This document shows, in pieces, positions 1 to 12,911 of a stretch of 64,000 nt of DNA. This stretch comes from Tetranychus cinnabarinus (Eukaryota; Arthropoda; Arachnida; Trombidiformes; Tetranychidae). Made by a program: the position numbers and the translations under genes. Each line of letters starts with the position of its first letter. Positions within the stretch are counted from its first letter, which is position 1. The notes under the pieces were generated by a model, which was given only the letters and a program-made list of their open reading frames with translations, did not search any database and was not told the origin of the DNA. The DNA lies in contig WHVY01000002.1 in NCBI GenBank assembly GCA_022266195.1, positions 1,131,001 to 1,195,000 on the forward strand, in the 5' to 3' direction.

Positions 1-896
1 AAATGATTTTCAAAAACTACATATTCAATGACATTTTTCACTACGGCTTCATCTCCATATATTAAACGACCAAATGAATCATAAATAGCTAATGTTTGAG
101 CTGTATTGAATCTAACAGTAACTTGACCGAATTGAGCTCCAGCTTCTTGGCCATCAATGTTTCGGACATGGACTACTCTTGGAGGCTCATTACTTTTGAT
201 CAGCTTCCACCTTAAGGTTTTATGATCAACATAACGAGTCATTTCAGGATAAGCCTTCTCTGTAACATAATCAAATATCTTCTCAGAGTCACGCTCGACA
301 AGACATTGGTGGGCTTTAAGATATATTTCCATAGCTTCAGAACCAAATGTGCCAGGGTCGAAATATTCCAGGAAAGTGCGAATTTTTTTCAGAGACATCA
401 TAGATTTACCCTTAGCTTTAAGTTTTGCACTTTCTTGTTTACTTCTCTAAAGCGGATATAAGAAGAAAGAGTAAATTTAAACTCAAAATACAATAATTAA
501 TAGTGATTATTGATCATAAACAGTTACCTCGACGGACAATATCGATGCTTTACCGTCACCTTCTGGTGGAACGTACGGATCCAAAATTTGCGAAGACGAC
601 GCAAGGAAAATAGTCTCTTCATTCCAATCTCTCATCGGTGCGATTCCTCTTTCCTTGTACAAAGATCTCCTCTCCTCAGGACTGAACTCTTCTGGATTTT
701 TACCACGATAATCCTCTATAGCAGTTAAATAGTCTTTAATAAGTGAGACTTTTTTGCCTCTTGCTCTTCTCCAGTCAAAATTGGGAATACCACGATTCCA
801 GTACTCCTTAGGACCTGGATTCCAATGTTTATTCCTAACAGTCCGTACAAATTCCTTGCACACCGAGACAACAGTCAATAGTTTAGGATTATTCAT
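1..896 (-). CDS. mRpL45: Mitochondrial large-subunit ribosomal protein mL45 (partial, cut by left edge)
   Basis: Two exons are visible on the minus strand: 896-528 (123 codons from the ATG at 896) and 446-1, which runs off the window, so the C-terminus is missing. The donor GAG|GTAACT and acceptor TTTAG|AGA keep the frame open. Exon 1 carries the basic stretch HWNPGPKEYWNRG. Exon 2 carries the Tim44/mL45 fold, with the family signatures EPPRVVHVR, FGQVTVRFNT and QTLAIYDSFGRLIYG followed by an EYVVFE segment, which match animal MRPL45. In this family the protein sits at the exit tunnel of the mitochondrial ribosome and helps place it at the inner membrane. The first exon is basic and could include the import signal, but no clear amphipathic presequence was delimited. 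Confidence 0.88.
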
Positions 897-2365
897 GATG
901 AAAATTTAAACATTAATACAAAACAACAATAATTCAAATACATTAATATCCAAATAAACAAAACCTGGAATAACACATGTTTTGCTATTTATAACATCTT
1001 ATCCTTAACATGAGTCTATTCTTGGCTATATCCCACACCTTTTCTAAATGACAAACCAATTAAAAGACTTAATTGTTTGATCATCTTTAACGATTTTATT
1101 GCTAATAGAGTAATCTAGTAATTAAATATAATAATAATCAGTAAATAAGATGTCATAAAATTTGATTTAGTAGTAATTGAACAAAATCTTTCATCGGATT
1201 TTGAATAAAATTTAGCTTAAAGTGCGATCGATCTTCCAAGTTAGCAAAAGTTTGATTTTTCTTAATCACAATCGCAAACACTTTTTCAAGTATTTTTCAA
1301 GAACTATTTGATGAATTTCTGATTTACTTTCTAAATGGAATTTAATCTTTTTTCCAAATGTATGACAATATTTAACCTTTTACTTGACTATCGTGTTATC
1401 ATCTCAATGTTCATCAATTAACTCTCTTCAATAATCATGATGACCTGAAACCAAGTTACCTAATTTTGAAAATTATTCAAAGTCTGTATCGTTAAATCAA
1501 CAAGATAAACTACTTTCTTAATAATGTCGTTTTAATGAAATCGCTGTCAACAACAAGATATCATTTGAATGGGTCAAGGCTGAATGAAAACAAGAAAAGA
1601 CAAAATTTTAAATTAAAACGCTGCCTTTTCAACCCTTTTCAACATCATTTACTTTGCCAGCCAAACTAGTCGTGTTTAATTGAACATGGCTTCAAGATAT
1701 TAAAAGAGGCTTAGCTAACTAAATGACTCGTCAACCTAGTTAAGATCAATAATTTAGTACGAAAAAAGTGATCAGCAAAAAACAAGTCTTTTATTATGTT
1801 AATGTTGAACAAGATCAACATGAAGACTCAACAAATGCCCAACATATGACTAGCCATTGAATTGTTGCAAAGGATATAAGGTTAACGGTGACTTCATGGA
1901 GAGAGCTAAAGAGAGCCAGATGAGGGCAAAGCTTGTGATGCTGTGTAACCAGTTTAGTAACTTTGTTTGTCCCTGATTTGGGTTTAATGTTAACCCAACA
2001 ATTAGTTTAGCTCTAACTACAGTTCAATTCTCTCTCTTTCTTTTATTTTACCGTTCTTCTGAACCCGGAACACACCCGATATACTCATCTGGTCAACTAC
2101 TAAAATCCAAATTTGACTTCTGTTGGTTAATAATTTACTTTTCTGCCATTTCTTAAGTGTTTATTTTTGCTAAGCTTTTTTCCTATTTGGATGCCTTGCT
2201 GGCATTCTCGATAATCTTAGTAATGACTGTTACCTGATGGATTAATAATATTGATTAAGTTTAATTATTTCTTGTTTTCTGGTTACCCCTTGTTGACAAA
2301 ATCATCTTTAATAAAAATTGCTACAAACAGTAAACACTAACAACGGTCATAGACACACTGACAAC
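897..2365. other. Divergent intergenic region, mRpL45 / Cad96Ca
   Basis: About 1.5 kb of AT-rich DNA between two divergent genes, presumably holding both promoters and 5' UTRs. No open frame with family similarity, tRNA or transposon was recognised. Confidence 0.5.
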
Positions 2366-5300
2366 ATGTATAGACCTTATGGTTTGCCATCAAACATCTT
2401 ATTACTCAGGAATATTGTGGCCTTATATTTAATTGTTGTTATATTTGTGTTTTCTGGTTTGATCAAGTCAACTCATGGTTATAACTCCAATGGATTATCA
2501 CATCACAATAGTCCACCTGTTTTTGATTTTAAACGTGATTGGATTATCAAAGAGACTGAGCCCTTAGGTAAGTTTAACCGTTTTACAACTTCCATATCAA
2601 AACCTGAGACAAGTTCAATATTCAATTAACAATTAATTTCCTTGAAATAATAATATCTACCAAGTGTTTGTTTGTAACGTACATTAGGTAAGTTCATTTT
2701 AAATTAGTTTTGCAAGCTTGGATACTCATATGATTGTGATATATGAGATTATTCATTGTCATACATTTAGTTTTCAGGTAATAGAATTAACCAGAAATGA
2801 TGTTACAATAGATAAGTTAATGAACTTGGTAACAATGCTCATGGTTCACTTGTCATGTAATCATATTTTTAAATATAATTTAACTTCTTTCTTCTCTTTT
2901 AAGGTCATAAAGTTGCCACCGTTTCAGCTCATGATGCTGATGGAGATGAAATCAAATATGGACTTGAGGCTGGTCTATTTCGTGATGGTCTTCAATATTT
3001 TAACATTAATCCTCAGACTGGACAAGTTTTTATCAAACAGTCATTAACTGGACAGGTTAGCTAATCTCGTCATTCCTCGATCCTTCACTAGCCTCCATCA
3101 AATCAGTTAATAACAGGGCAAAATCCGCCATTTAATCAAAACAAACGCCTTCAATTCAGATGAGCGTAAAAACCTTCCTATTGACCTCATACATTTTACC
3201 TTTTAATACATCTTTTACATTGAAGAACAGTCAATTGTTTGTAAATTGGTTATTTAAAGTGTTCAATTGGCCATCAATTGTTTATAAAGTGATAACCAGA
3301 AAGACTTTTTATAACATGAATCTCAAGCAGCCATCAAACGTTATCTGTTGACTGTGTGACGGAAATCTTTAATGAATAATTTATTCTCATAATTACAATT
3401 ATTGGTGATAATTAATTCACAAGAAATCTATTAATGATCTTTACCTTTGAAAACTAATGATCCTACTAATTTATTCATGTATATCATGCAAAATCTTAAT
3501 CTAAAACATTGTAAAACCATTGTCTTGTAGACTGAATCAGGTTAGTCAGGTTAGTCAGGTTGTATTAAAGATAAATTTAGTCAATAGTTTAGTTTATTGA
3601 ATAACATTTGATTGCGATTCATATTTCAATTTAACAATTTAACAAACATTATCAAAGCAAATCCTAAAGCAACAAAGCAAAATATGATTTGCATCAAACT
3701 CATATCATCACTTCCCTCAAGCTTTTCATCTTTAAGCAATGAAACTGTACTGGTCAGATTGGGTGAAGATCGAACCTTTCGTCGGCCTAAGCTTGGTGAC
3801 CGTGATCTTGGCCTACCAATTTTAGGTGTTTGAGTCTGTTGATCCTGTTTGGATGGTTGAGGTTGAGGCTGAGGTTGAGGTTGAGGTGGAGATTGAGTTT
3901 TAGGTTCAGCTTTAGGTTGAAGTTGGACAAGTTTTTGTTGCTGTTTAGCCGTTGATGTAAGCGATGGCGTATCACTTGATCTTAGTCTACCAACAATTGG
4001 TTCTGGTGAATCGCGATCGGGTTCACTTGCGTTCAGTTCTTTCTTTATCAATGATTCTAACATTTTTTCCACTGTGAGTCCTCTATTTGTGGTGACAGGA
4101 TAAGAATCAATTGAGTCGTCGGTTTGATTGCCATCGGAATCTTCAGCATGATCTTGAGAACTGTCTATTGTTTTTGGCTTTGTCCTTCGTTGTCTTGACG
4201 AACGAGATGATGATCTTCGACGACGGCCTCTTCCTCTTCGCCCACGGCGTCCACGTTTTCCTCCTCGTTTGCTTTTCCCTACACTTGCGTCCGATTCCGA
4301 ACCATCTTCGGAATCATTTCTTGTTCGACTTGCTCTTGCTTTTGAAATAAACTCCTGAATCAAGGCTTCTCGAAGTTTATTTTCATCGATTCCTTTGCTT
4401 TGAATAATTTCCTTTTTTTGATCGATTTCTTTTTGAATTTCAGCCAACATCCGTTCTTTTGAGTATCTTTCCTCATTTTGACGACGAGAACGTCGACGAG
4501 ATGAACTTCTAGCCATTTAAAAACGATATAAATGTTCACTTGAAATAATCAAAATTTGGATCTTAATGATCAATAAATGTAAATACTAAAACAGTAAATG
4601 TTACTCATTCCTTATCACTTAAATTCACTTAATTATAATCTCCGAATCCGTTTGGTTAGCTTAATTGTTATAAAGTTATAGGATGTTTTAAAGTTGTTAA
4701 CTTAACCAGATTTGTTGTTTAATTGTTTACTCTTTTTCTTTGGTTTTGTTTTGCAGTAAAATATTCAAATTGTTGGTCAGAGTTTATTTTAAGTTTAATT
4801 AGCTGCTTAATTTTGCGGATTTTGCTTTAACATAAAATTATTACAATGAAAATTAACAATTTTAATTCTAATTTTATTTCTCTATCAACATTAGGCTGGA
4901 AACAGTTTTTATATTCTTGTAACAGCTGACGATGGCTACCATTCGGTGAGCATTGATTTTTCAATTTTAATTCACAATTTATTTGTAATTATATTTTATT
5001 TATTAAGAAATTTTCTTCTCATTTTAGGCAAAAATCGAAGTAAATGCAAGAATTGTTAAGCAAAATAGTGATATAAATGATTATGGTAAGTTAATTTAAT
5101 CAATTCAATTATGTATGAATACTGATTCTTTATTTTGCTCTTTCTTTGTCTAGGCTTAAATAAACCCTCTCATCCCTTTTCACCTTTTCATGGATCTTTT
5201 CCTGGATCTATTTTTGGTCAAAATGGACACAATAATGGATCGCCATCGATTAACATACCAATCCATCCATTTTCAACACCAAAAGGAATCCCGTCAACAA

Positions 5301-7061
5301 CTAAAAAGCCAACAACTAGCAGCTCAACTGTGCCTGCAAATAAAACAACTCAGAAAGCAAAAAACACAATCAAACCTTCATTTAAAGTCAATGTTACTCG
5401 TCCATTAGTGGCCTCAAACGCATCACTCACTCATAGTTTTGTCAATTCGTCATCAATTAAACAAACTGTTGCAAGTAATAACTCAGTTTATGTGAAATCT
5501 ACAACTCAATCGCCAAACATAACAACGCAATCATCAATCACATTAACACCTTCGTCAACTTTAAACCCACCAACAACACCAGAAACTGTGACAACTACTT
5601 TAAAGCCAATTGTATCAAATTCTCATCATGGCTCTAATCTTCATCGACACTCTCATTCATCTTTTCAATTGATTTTTGAAATTCTTCCTCTCCTTGCTAC
5701 AATCTTTTTTTTCACCTTCATTGGTTTCCTCATTTATGGACTTAGTCGTTTCTGTACTAGTCGATCCGAGTCAACTTCACACCTTGGTTCATGGCCAATG
5801 ATGATTAAACCTTCAGCCAATAAATGTGACTCCATAGAGACATCTGTATGCTCCATTACTAGTGATCTGGAGTATCGACCAGGTCCATTTTATCCACCAA
5901 ACATTTTCCCTTCAGCACCAGATAGTTACAACTTATTTGGTCCCAACGATTTAAACCCCAAACAATTGATACCAAATAATTTAGATCAATGGGAATTTCC
6001 AAGACACCATCTTCGTCTTTTAGGAATCCTTGGTGAAGGCTGCTTTGGTCGAGTCTGGAAATGTGAAGCCTTTAATATCAACAATGTTGAGGGGGCAACA
6101 ATTGTTGCTGTTAAGACGACTAAAGAAACCTCGTCTGAGCAAGAAAAAAGAGACTTGATGAGTGAATTGGAAATTATGAGTCAACTTGAATCACATCCTA
6201 ATGTTGTCAGTTTGTTAGGATGTTGTACTGAAATTGAGCCTCGATTCCTCATACTAGAATATGTTCCTTTTGGTACTCTTCAAAGCTATCTTAGAGACAA
6301 TCGCTCTGAAAGATTTTACGGAAATATTCTTGGTGCATTTACTTCACAAGATTTAACATCTTTTGGTTACCAAATATCAAAAGGAATGGAATATATCAGT
6401 TCCAAAGGGGTAAATAGATGAAAAATAATCTAAATACTATAATTTGCTTCATAATTGTGTCTTTCAACTATTTTCCAGATTATTCACCGAGATCTCGCAG
6501 CTCGTAACATTTTAATGGGAAACAATAAAACGTGTAAGATTGGAGATTTTGGATTCTCACGTAAAGTCACAATCAATCAAATCTATGAACGTAAATCTGA
6601 AGTGAGTAAATTAATCTTGTTAATCTTGTGAATCTCTCTAAATTAAATATTAATCTTTTTTCATTTAATTTCAGGGTCGTCTTCCTATAAGATGGATGGC
6701 TCCTGAATCATTGTCAGATAATGTTTTCACCACTCAAAGTGATGTCTGGTCATTTGGTATTTTAATGTGGGAAATTGTTACTCTTGGATCAACTCCATAT
6801 CCAGGGATGTCCACCAAAGAAGTGATGAGAAAAGTCCGTGAAGGCTATCGTCTCGAAAAACCTGAACATTGTAAACGAGAAATTTACAATATAATGTTTT
6901 ATTGTTGGAACAAATTGCCCGAAGACAGACCCGATTTTCCTGAGATAACCAAAATGCTAGATAATTTGGTTACAAGTGAGAATGATTATATTGAGCTTGA
7001 TAGGTTTCCTGACCATTCCTATTATAATGTTATTGCTAACCTTTCCGGAGAAAAGCTCTAA
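2366..7061 (+). CDS. Cad96Ca: Receptor tyrosine kinase with one cadherin domain, Cad96Ca/Stitcher type
   Basis: Seven exons: 2366-2567, 2904-3055, 4895-4945, 5028-5085, 5154-6409, 6479-6601 and 6675-7061, giving 742 residues. A signal peptide (about residues 1-38, hydrophobic LYLIVVIFVFSG) leads into one cadherin-like domain (PPVFDF, AHDADGD, NPQTGQVFI, VTADDG; about 45-150). A Ser/Thr/Pro-rich, mucin-like stalk with many potential N-glycosylation sites follows, then a membrane span at about 324-352 and a kinase domain at about 441-725. The kinase motifs are complete: GEGCFGRV, catalytic Lys in VAVKTTK, HRDLAARN (Asp578), DFG (Asp596) and RWMAPESL. This order is that of Drosophila Cad96Ca/Stitcher, a kinase acting in epidermal wound repair. 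Drosophila's protein is of similar length. The ATG at 2366 is chosen because it begins the signal peptide. Intron 2 (3056-4894) holds an antisense gene. Confidence 0.9.
3626..4516 (-). CDS. Tail-anchored Arg/Ser-rich protein nested in the Cad96Ca intron (family unknown)
   Basis: An uninterrupted 296-residue frame lies antisense, wholly inside intron 2 of the receptor kinase. Residues 1-15 are Arg/Ser-rich (MARSSSRRRSRRQN). A charged helix with coiled-coil character follows (about 18-60). Then come an acidic/Ser segment, a very basic Gly/Arg/Ser tract (GKRGRRGRRGRGRRRR, about 85-115), a Gln/Pro run of repeated QP dipeptides (about 215-225), and a final hydrophobic segment (LMQIIFCFVALGFALIMFVKLL, given here as its span, about 273-295) that ends one residue before the stop. 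That is the layout of a C-terminally tail-anchored membrane protein with a cytosolic or nuclear-facing disordered head. I do not recognise the family. The length and the sharp membrane segment argue for a real gene rather than a chance frame; expression is unproven. Confidence 0.65.
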   Translation of the reverse strand: MARSSSRRRSRRQNEERYSKERMLAEIQKEIDQKKEIIQSKGIDENKLREALIQEFISKARASRTRNDSEDGSESDASVGKSKRGGKRGRRGRRGRGRRRRSSSRSSRQRRTKPKTIDSSQDHAEDSDGNQTDDSIDSYPVTTNRGLTVEKMLESLIKKELNASEPDRDSPEPIVGRLRSSDTPSLTSTAKQQQKLVQLQPKAEPKTQSPPQPQPQPQPQPSKQDQQTQTPKIGRPRSRSPSLGRRKVRSSPNLTSTVSLLKDEKLEGSDDMSLMQIIFCFVALGFALIMFVKLLN

Positions 7062-7649
7062 TCACAATTATTTGATTTGATCACAATTAGTGGGCGAATC
7101 ATTCTTTAAACTATTCTCATTATTTTGATAATTTTTGTCAACTCACTATTGTATTTTTACCCATCATATTCTGGTCATTTTAACCCACTTTTGTTATATT
7201 TTTTTGCCATAATCATGATAAATTATATTTTATTTAAAATAAATTGATCATTCTAATTTAAACGCTTTTTCAATTGATACATTTTTAATGAATTGTATTG
7301 AAACAGTCGATCAATAAATGTTATAAACCAGATAAACTAAATTTCCCGTTTGATAATAAAGTAATTATTTATTAATTGATTGACAATTCAATGTAATATG
7401 TTAAAGTAGAAGTAACAGTGATAATAATAATAATTTATTAACATAAAACTAAGATATCGCAATGTTTACTGCTGTCGATATAATTGCCTTACAATTAAAG
7501 ATTTAGAAAGTAATCTTTGGTGATTTCTTTGGTCAAATTTACATTGAATGTATTTTTCAAATTAATTAGACAAAATTATAAATTAATAAGGTCAGTTTTT
7601 TTCACAATTCAATGAAATTTACATTTTTAAGCCTATTGATTTAAACAGT
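7062..7649. other. Convergent 3' regions of Cad96Ca and ELOVL6
   Basis: AT-rich spacer between two converging genes, with AATAAA-type poly(A) signals (for example near 7240 and 7312). No coding similarity was seen. Confidence 0.5.
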
Positions 7650-9692
7650 CTATTGGCTCTTGACTTTGTCTTTTTGTTGAATGGCTGTTTTATTGCACGA
7701 TGTTGATGAACTTGGTTCCTTTTGATTACTTTTGGTGCCATAAGTATTGACAAAGAAATGAGCAAATAAGACGAAATAACTACCGTACATAATTAAACCT
7801 AATTTAGCTGTTCCCTCCGATATTTGACAGAAGACTCCTTGCTGTGCTTTGGTATAACCATAATATGTAACAAAACATCCGATTACCATTTGAATTATCT
7901 GTGATCCAGTGATAATCATAGCTAGTCCTTTAGGTACTTTGAAACCAAGAGCACGAGCAGCATAATATGAGTACATCATTGAATGGACCAGATAGTTCAT
8001 ACAAATGTACCAGCGAGCGGGTGAAATGTGCTGTCCATAGCTGTACCATGAGAAGATTAAAACGGAAATGTGATGATACCAGTGAAGAAAGATGAGATTT
8101 TGTTTTCGAAGGACGATGAATATTGTGTCACCCAATTCAGGAACCTTGGATATGGCAAACATCCATGTCCAAAAACCGGAGACACGAGTGACCTCAACGT
8201 AACTTGGATTACAGACAGTGTGATAGAAGCCAAAATTGTGGAACACATGCAACATCTCAGGTAAAGTTCTGTAATAAATGAAAGGGTAAAGTTAGAATTA
8301 GTATAGAAATTATTATTAAATCAATTTTCTTTGCATGTAATATAAGGGTTACCATGCAATATGTGACATGGAATTGATATGAAAAGGAAATTGGATGCTT
8401 GGATATAAGAGAGTTTCAGATATACTTTCTTATTGATATAATCGAGAACGAGAAAATTGCAAGGAAATTTGAAGAGAATTATATAAAATTTTCTTCATTT
8501 CTTTTTCTTATTATACCGCCTCATATTGAAATTATCAATATAAATAATATTGATTTTCTTTACCCTATGCTAAATGAAAATGTGGTCAGATTTGGTAACA
8601 ATAATTTCCTGTTCCACGAGTTTACATGATATCAGCATTAGATTTCAGCTATTTTAGTCTATTTCTTACAGTGTATAGTTATCAGATTTGTAAATACATC
8701 TTAACAATTGCTTCTACTATTGATGAGCTCAGTCAATACATACAAAATGATCGAGAAGGAGATATTGCCATTGTATTAATAATAACTAGTACATTCAGTC
8801 TGTAATTATTATTGAGATATACAATTGTGCACCAGGAGCAGCTGAGTCAGCGCTCTAAATGTAAACATGTATTCACAATGACAATTAAATATTGTGACGC
8901 CAAACTGAGCAATGAAGAGAAAAGATTGGATAAGATTGGGACTGTAAAGAGGAGAAGAGAAGAGTAAATGAGAGAGATAAAGAGAGGAAAGAATGAGCTA
9001 AATCAATACCGAAAATCGATTGAGTGATCGTTTTAATAAACTATGAGAAAATCATTATGTTAATGTTTTTTATTTTGATTTATACTGCAAATAAAGTGAA
9101 AAAACATGAAAGTGATTGGAATGAGGTTGGAAAATGATGTCGATTTGGGTTTAGATTGGGTTCAAACTAATTACAATGGAATTTATAATAAGCTTAATTA
9201 GTTAAAGTTGCGCTATCAATGGAGATTAAATGGTGTAACACATTTTAAACAGTGAAGAGAGCTCCATGAAAATGGTGATGACAAATGAACACGAAATTCT
9301 TATGGAACTTTCTTATGGAACTTATAGTGCATTATGAAAAATGAAGAGAAGATAAATGAGAGACTAAATAAATAGGACAGAAGAGATGATGGGTTGAACT
9401 TTCTATCTTACCTTAGTGTTCCTACAATCGAGAACGAGGCCAACAGTATATTCCAAAGGGTTAATACTCGTCTTAATTTGAATGGTGGACGGTTTGACAT
9501 GTAAGCTTGGCCACCGAAAACAATTAACATGTAAACAGCAACCCAATAAAATGCTTCAGTCCAATGTTCCTGCATCCATTCCCTTTTTTCTCGGTATTCA
9601 AAGGATTGCTCAAATTTGAAAATGAAACTGTAATTAGGCGAAATGTGACTTGATTGTTGAATAGATGGTTGACTGTTGGGTTGAGACTCCAT
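7650..9692 (-). CDS. Very-long-chain fatty acid elongase, ELOVL6/Baldspot type
   Basis: Two exons, 9692-9412 and 8268-7650, separated by an intron of about 1.1 kb, give 299 residues. The catalytic histidine box HWYHH lies at residues 156-160. Flanking ELOVL6 signatures are SKVPELGDTIFIVLRKQ, LIFLHWYHH, MNYLVHSMMYSYYA and an N-terminal WMQEHWTEAFYW. Seven or so hydrophobic segments fit the ELO fold. The family condenses malonyl-CoA with acyl-CoA in the ER membrane, and ELOVL6 members prefer C12-C16 saturated substrates. The C-terminus (KDKVKSQ) is basic, like other ER elongases, though no strict KKXX is present. The subfamily call rests on similarity to vertebrate ELOVL6 and Drosophila Baldspot. 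Confidence 0.92.
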
Positions 9693-12600
9693 TGTTTCCT
9701 ATCCTTTACTGAGCTTTTGTTTTGCGTTCCAATGATTTTTTCTCCAACCAAAATAAATTTCTATTTCAAACTTTTATCTGGCCAAAATCGATAGGAAAAA
9801 GTGTTTCAATTTTTTTCTGCAGTACCAACAATTAGAGCAAGGTTTTTACTCAATTAAGTATATAAACATGTAACCAAACAAAGGAAAATTGGATGAGTAA
9901 TTGGGTATAAAGTAACCGCGTAATTGGCTATGCCAAGAGACAGTCAGACGATGCAAACAAGATTTTGTAAATATAAAGTATAAAATTATATTTTACATGG
10001 AAAATGTTAGAGGATAGCTTGAAATGAAGGACAATTAATTACACGAGTAAAGAAATAGAGAAAATATCTAGTTATTGTGGGTGGAATGGTTTTTAGACAC
10101 TAAGCCAAGACACATTTGAGTACAGGATGAAATAAAAAGAAACCAGGAATGGATCGGAGAAAGAATTTAAGTAACGCAAGAGACGGTTTGCTGGTGATGA
10201 TGATGAGATTAACGATAAAGTTGGAGATGAAGATGATGATAGAGATGTTAATTATGAGTAGTTATGAGTTGTTATTTAAGTAAGATGATGATTCGATGTT
10301 GAAATGTGGATATAACTGTTGGTATTACAAAATGAGATCGAGCTTGGTAGGCATAACAGGAGAGCAGCAGTCTAATCCTTTTCTTTCACTAATTTCATCA
10401 CTTATCTGAACAGTCAATGTATTTAATAAATAAGCTTTCAATTCATACAAAAAAATAAATCATTATCGCTGGAATTAATAAAACATGAGAGAAAACTTTG
10501 ACTAGAAAAACAGTGCTAAAAGTAAAGTTATCGGTTCAAATAGACTTGTATAATTAAGATTATGAGTAAACCTTTACCATAATGTTTACCATCTTTAACG
10601 CATGACTAGGATGGTGAGGTGCGTCCTTTTACCGTTTAATTTCCCAAACTAGATGATTTTGTTGGATTATTATAATTAATAGTTTAAATTATTCGTCTAA
10701 TTGCAAGCTTTATGATTAATTAACAACATTAGTTAAGCTTTAATCACCAAACAAAAGTCTAACCATAGCTAAAGAGCTGCAGTTGATACAGATACAGTAT
10801 TTTCTGGTTGCTGTGAACCTTAGACTGTAACCCAATTTTAAACCTAAAGATTTTTAATAATATTAATTTTTTTCAGCAACAATCATTAGTTGATTATGAT
10901 GATGAAGAGAGATGAATTTTCATCAATGATTGATAATGAGAAATGTCAAAGTGTTGACAATTCCTGGAAGTAAATATGTAAATATGATATTTAATTGTTT
11001 CCAGGTTAACATCGATTTTTTACTCTTGTTTTTTCTGGGCTCAGCAAAAAAGAGGAAAACACCAGAATCTAATCTGTTTGCATTTTTAATGATTGATTGA
11101 TTGTCAATCGATCATATTGTAGCCTCTAATAATACATTGAAATGATGAGGTCTAACTGTTTACTGTTAGTCTGGGTTAAACCATTGAGGATTACCATTTA
11201 ATATACTTGATCACGGAAAGGTTTACAATTGTTGCTTTCCTTACATTGCCTTTGAATAATAAACCATTACAAAATTGAATCAACATTACATCTTGGAAAA
11301 GTGCATTTCATTAGCATTACCATTATATTCATTTACATTGATGAATATGAAGATGGAAATTATTTTAATCAGATGATTTATAAAGTAAAAACTCTCACAA
11401 TCAAATGCCAAGGTTTATATCTTAACTTTATATCTGGTTAGGTTTTACATTTAACCCTATTTATTAATAGTTTAATGGGTTAGGCTAAAAAAAGATGATA
11501 TTTCGAGCAAGATGTATATTAATAACCATTGAGTTACAATGAAAACTTCATTTAAACCGATTGAACAGTGTTCAACCTTTTCACGGTTTACCTCAGATTG
11601 ATATTGAAATTGAGTGAAACTTATTTGTCCATTTAATGGGCAAAACAGATTACAATTGAGTATCAAAAATGAAATCAAATTATTTCTTCATTATTGTCCA
11701 TCTGATGAGGCTATAGATGTTAATGGCTAAACAATTAAGGATAAGCTATTTCAATTGTCTTTGCAGTCCAATGTTGACTGGAAATGTCTTGTCAATGGTG
11801 ATTTATGGTCAACTTGTTTTGTTTTGACTTGTCTGATTAATTCAACATTTATCTTGCATCAAACCATTCAATCACCAATTTGGTTGAACTGTAAAACAAT
11901 AATTATAATCATTAATCTTAATAAACAAAAGCAATGCTTTTCTGGTTTCCATTAATGCAACTTCATTGTACTAAATTTTTGGGTTATGTCTTTAATGGAG
12001 TTATAAAGATGGCAATTATTCATCCTTTTCATCACATGATAACTCTCTATTAATTATATTGATCAAATTTTAAAAATTATCAAAGTTACATGTTATCACA
12101 ATTTACTGAGCTTTAGATGCTTCAGTTCAGTTCAGGCTATTGTTACATTTTAATCGTGAGTTTCCGCAACTTGAATACTTGTAATTTACAATCTTTCAAT
12201 CTTCCACTTTATTTGATTTCTGGCCTGAGTTTGAAAATCACTTAAAAATCAACTCATGTGAAGATCACTGAAAGGACCAAGACTCATGAAATATGGCCAT
12301 TGGGTCAAAAGACCCATTTTGCACAAAAACACAAATGAAATGGTGTAGAGTCACAGCGCTATCAAGCTATTTAGGAAATTTGATGGACATTTTCCGATTT
12401 AAACCAGCTCAGTTTAGGTTTACTGTTGTATTTTTAATTGAAAAGCTTGTAAATGAGTAGAGAAAGGGTGAAAGTTGAGTTGAAGTATTGAGTTACTAGG
12501 TTTTAGTAAAAATCCCGTAAAATTTAACACAATGGATTGAACAATTTGATAAGGTAGATTTAGTTGGTAAATTTTAAGATTGTAAATGAAGGAAAATTAA

Positions 12601-12911
12601 ACTCCAGATACATAATATTCCCCTAGATGGAGACTTGAGATATGAAGTTAATTGTTTTAATTATTTAATCTTTTAATTGAACTTCCCCCTTTATATCCAA
12701 CTGAATAAACCGCCAGTTCTTTTGTTGATCATGGCTGTGTGGCGCCCTAAGCTCACCTGTATATGCTTCTTGTTGCCAAATAGATTCAATAAAGATTTAC
12801 TTTGTTTTTTTACCTTTCTTTTACTCACTCACTCTCTGTCTCTTTCTCTCCCTGTGAATGAACAGCTGAGGATAAATTGTTCTTTTGTCAAACTCTTTTA
12901 GAAACGTTAAT
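9693..12911. other. Long intergenic region, ELOVL6 / USP22
   Basis: About 3.2 kb of AT-rich DNA between divergent genes. There is a GAT-rich low-complexity patch near 10195-10250 and a pyrimidine-rich stretch near 12800-12850 just upstream of USP22. Short open frames here have no recognisable similarity. Both promoters must lie in it. Confidence 0.5.

Noticed and set aside
3535..3565. Short direct repeats GTTAGTCAGG in the Cad96Ca intron
   Set aside because: Only about two and a half units of ten bases; too short to matter as a satellite or regulatory array.
12677..12901. Short frame just upstream of USP22
   Set aside because: Lies in a pyrimidine-rich promoter/5' UTR region and ends right before the USP22 start; no similarity seen.
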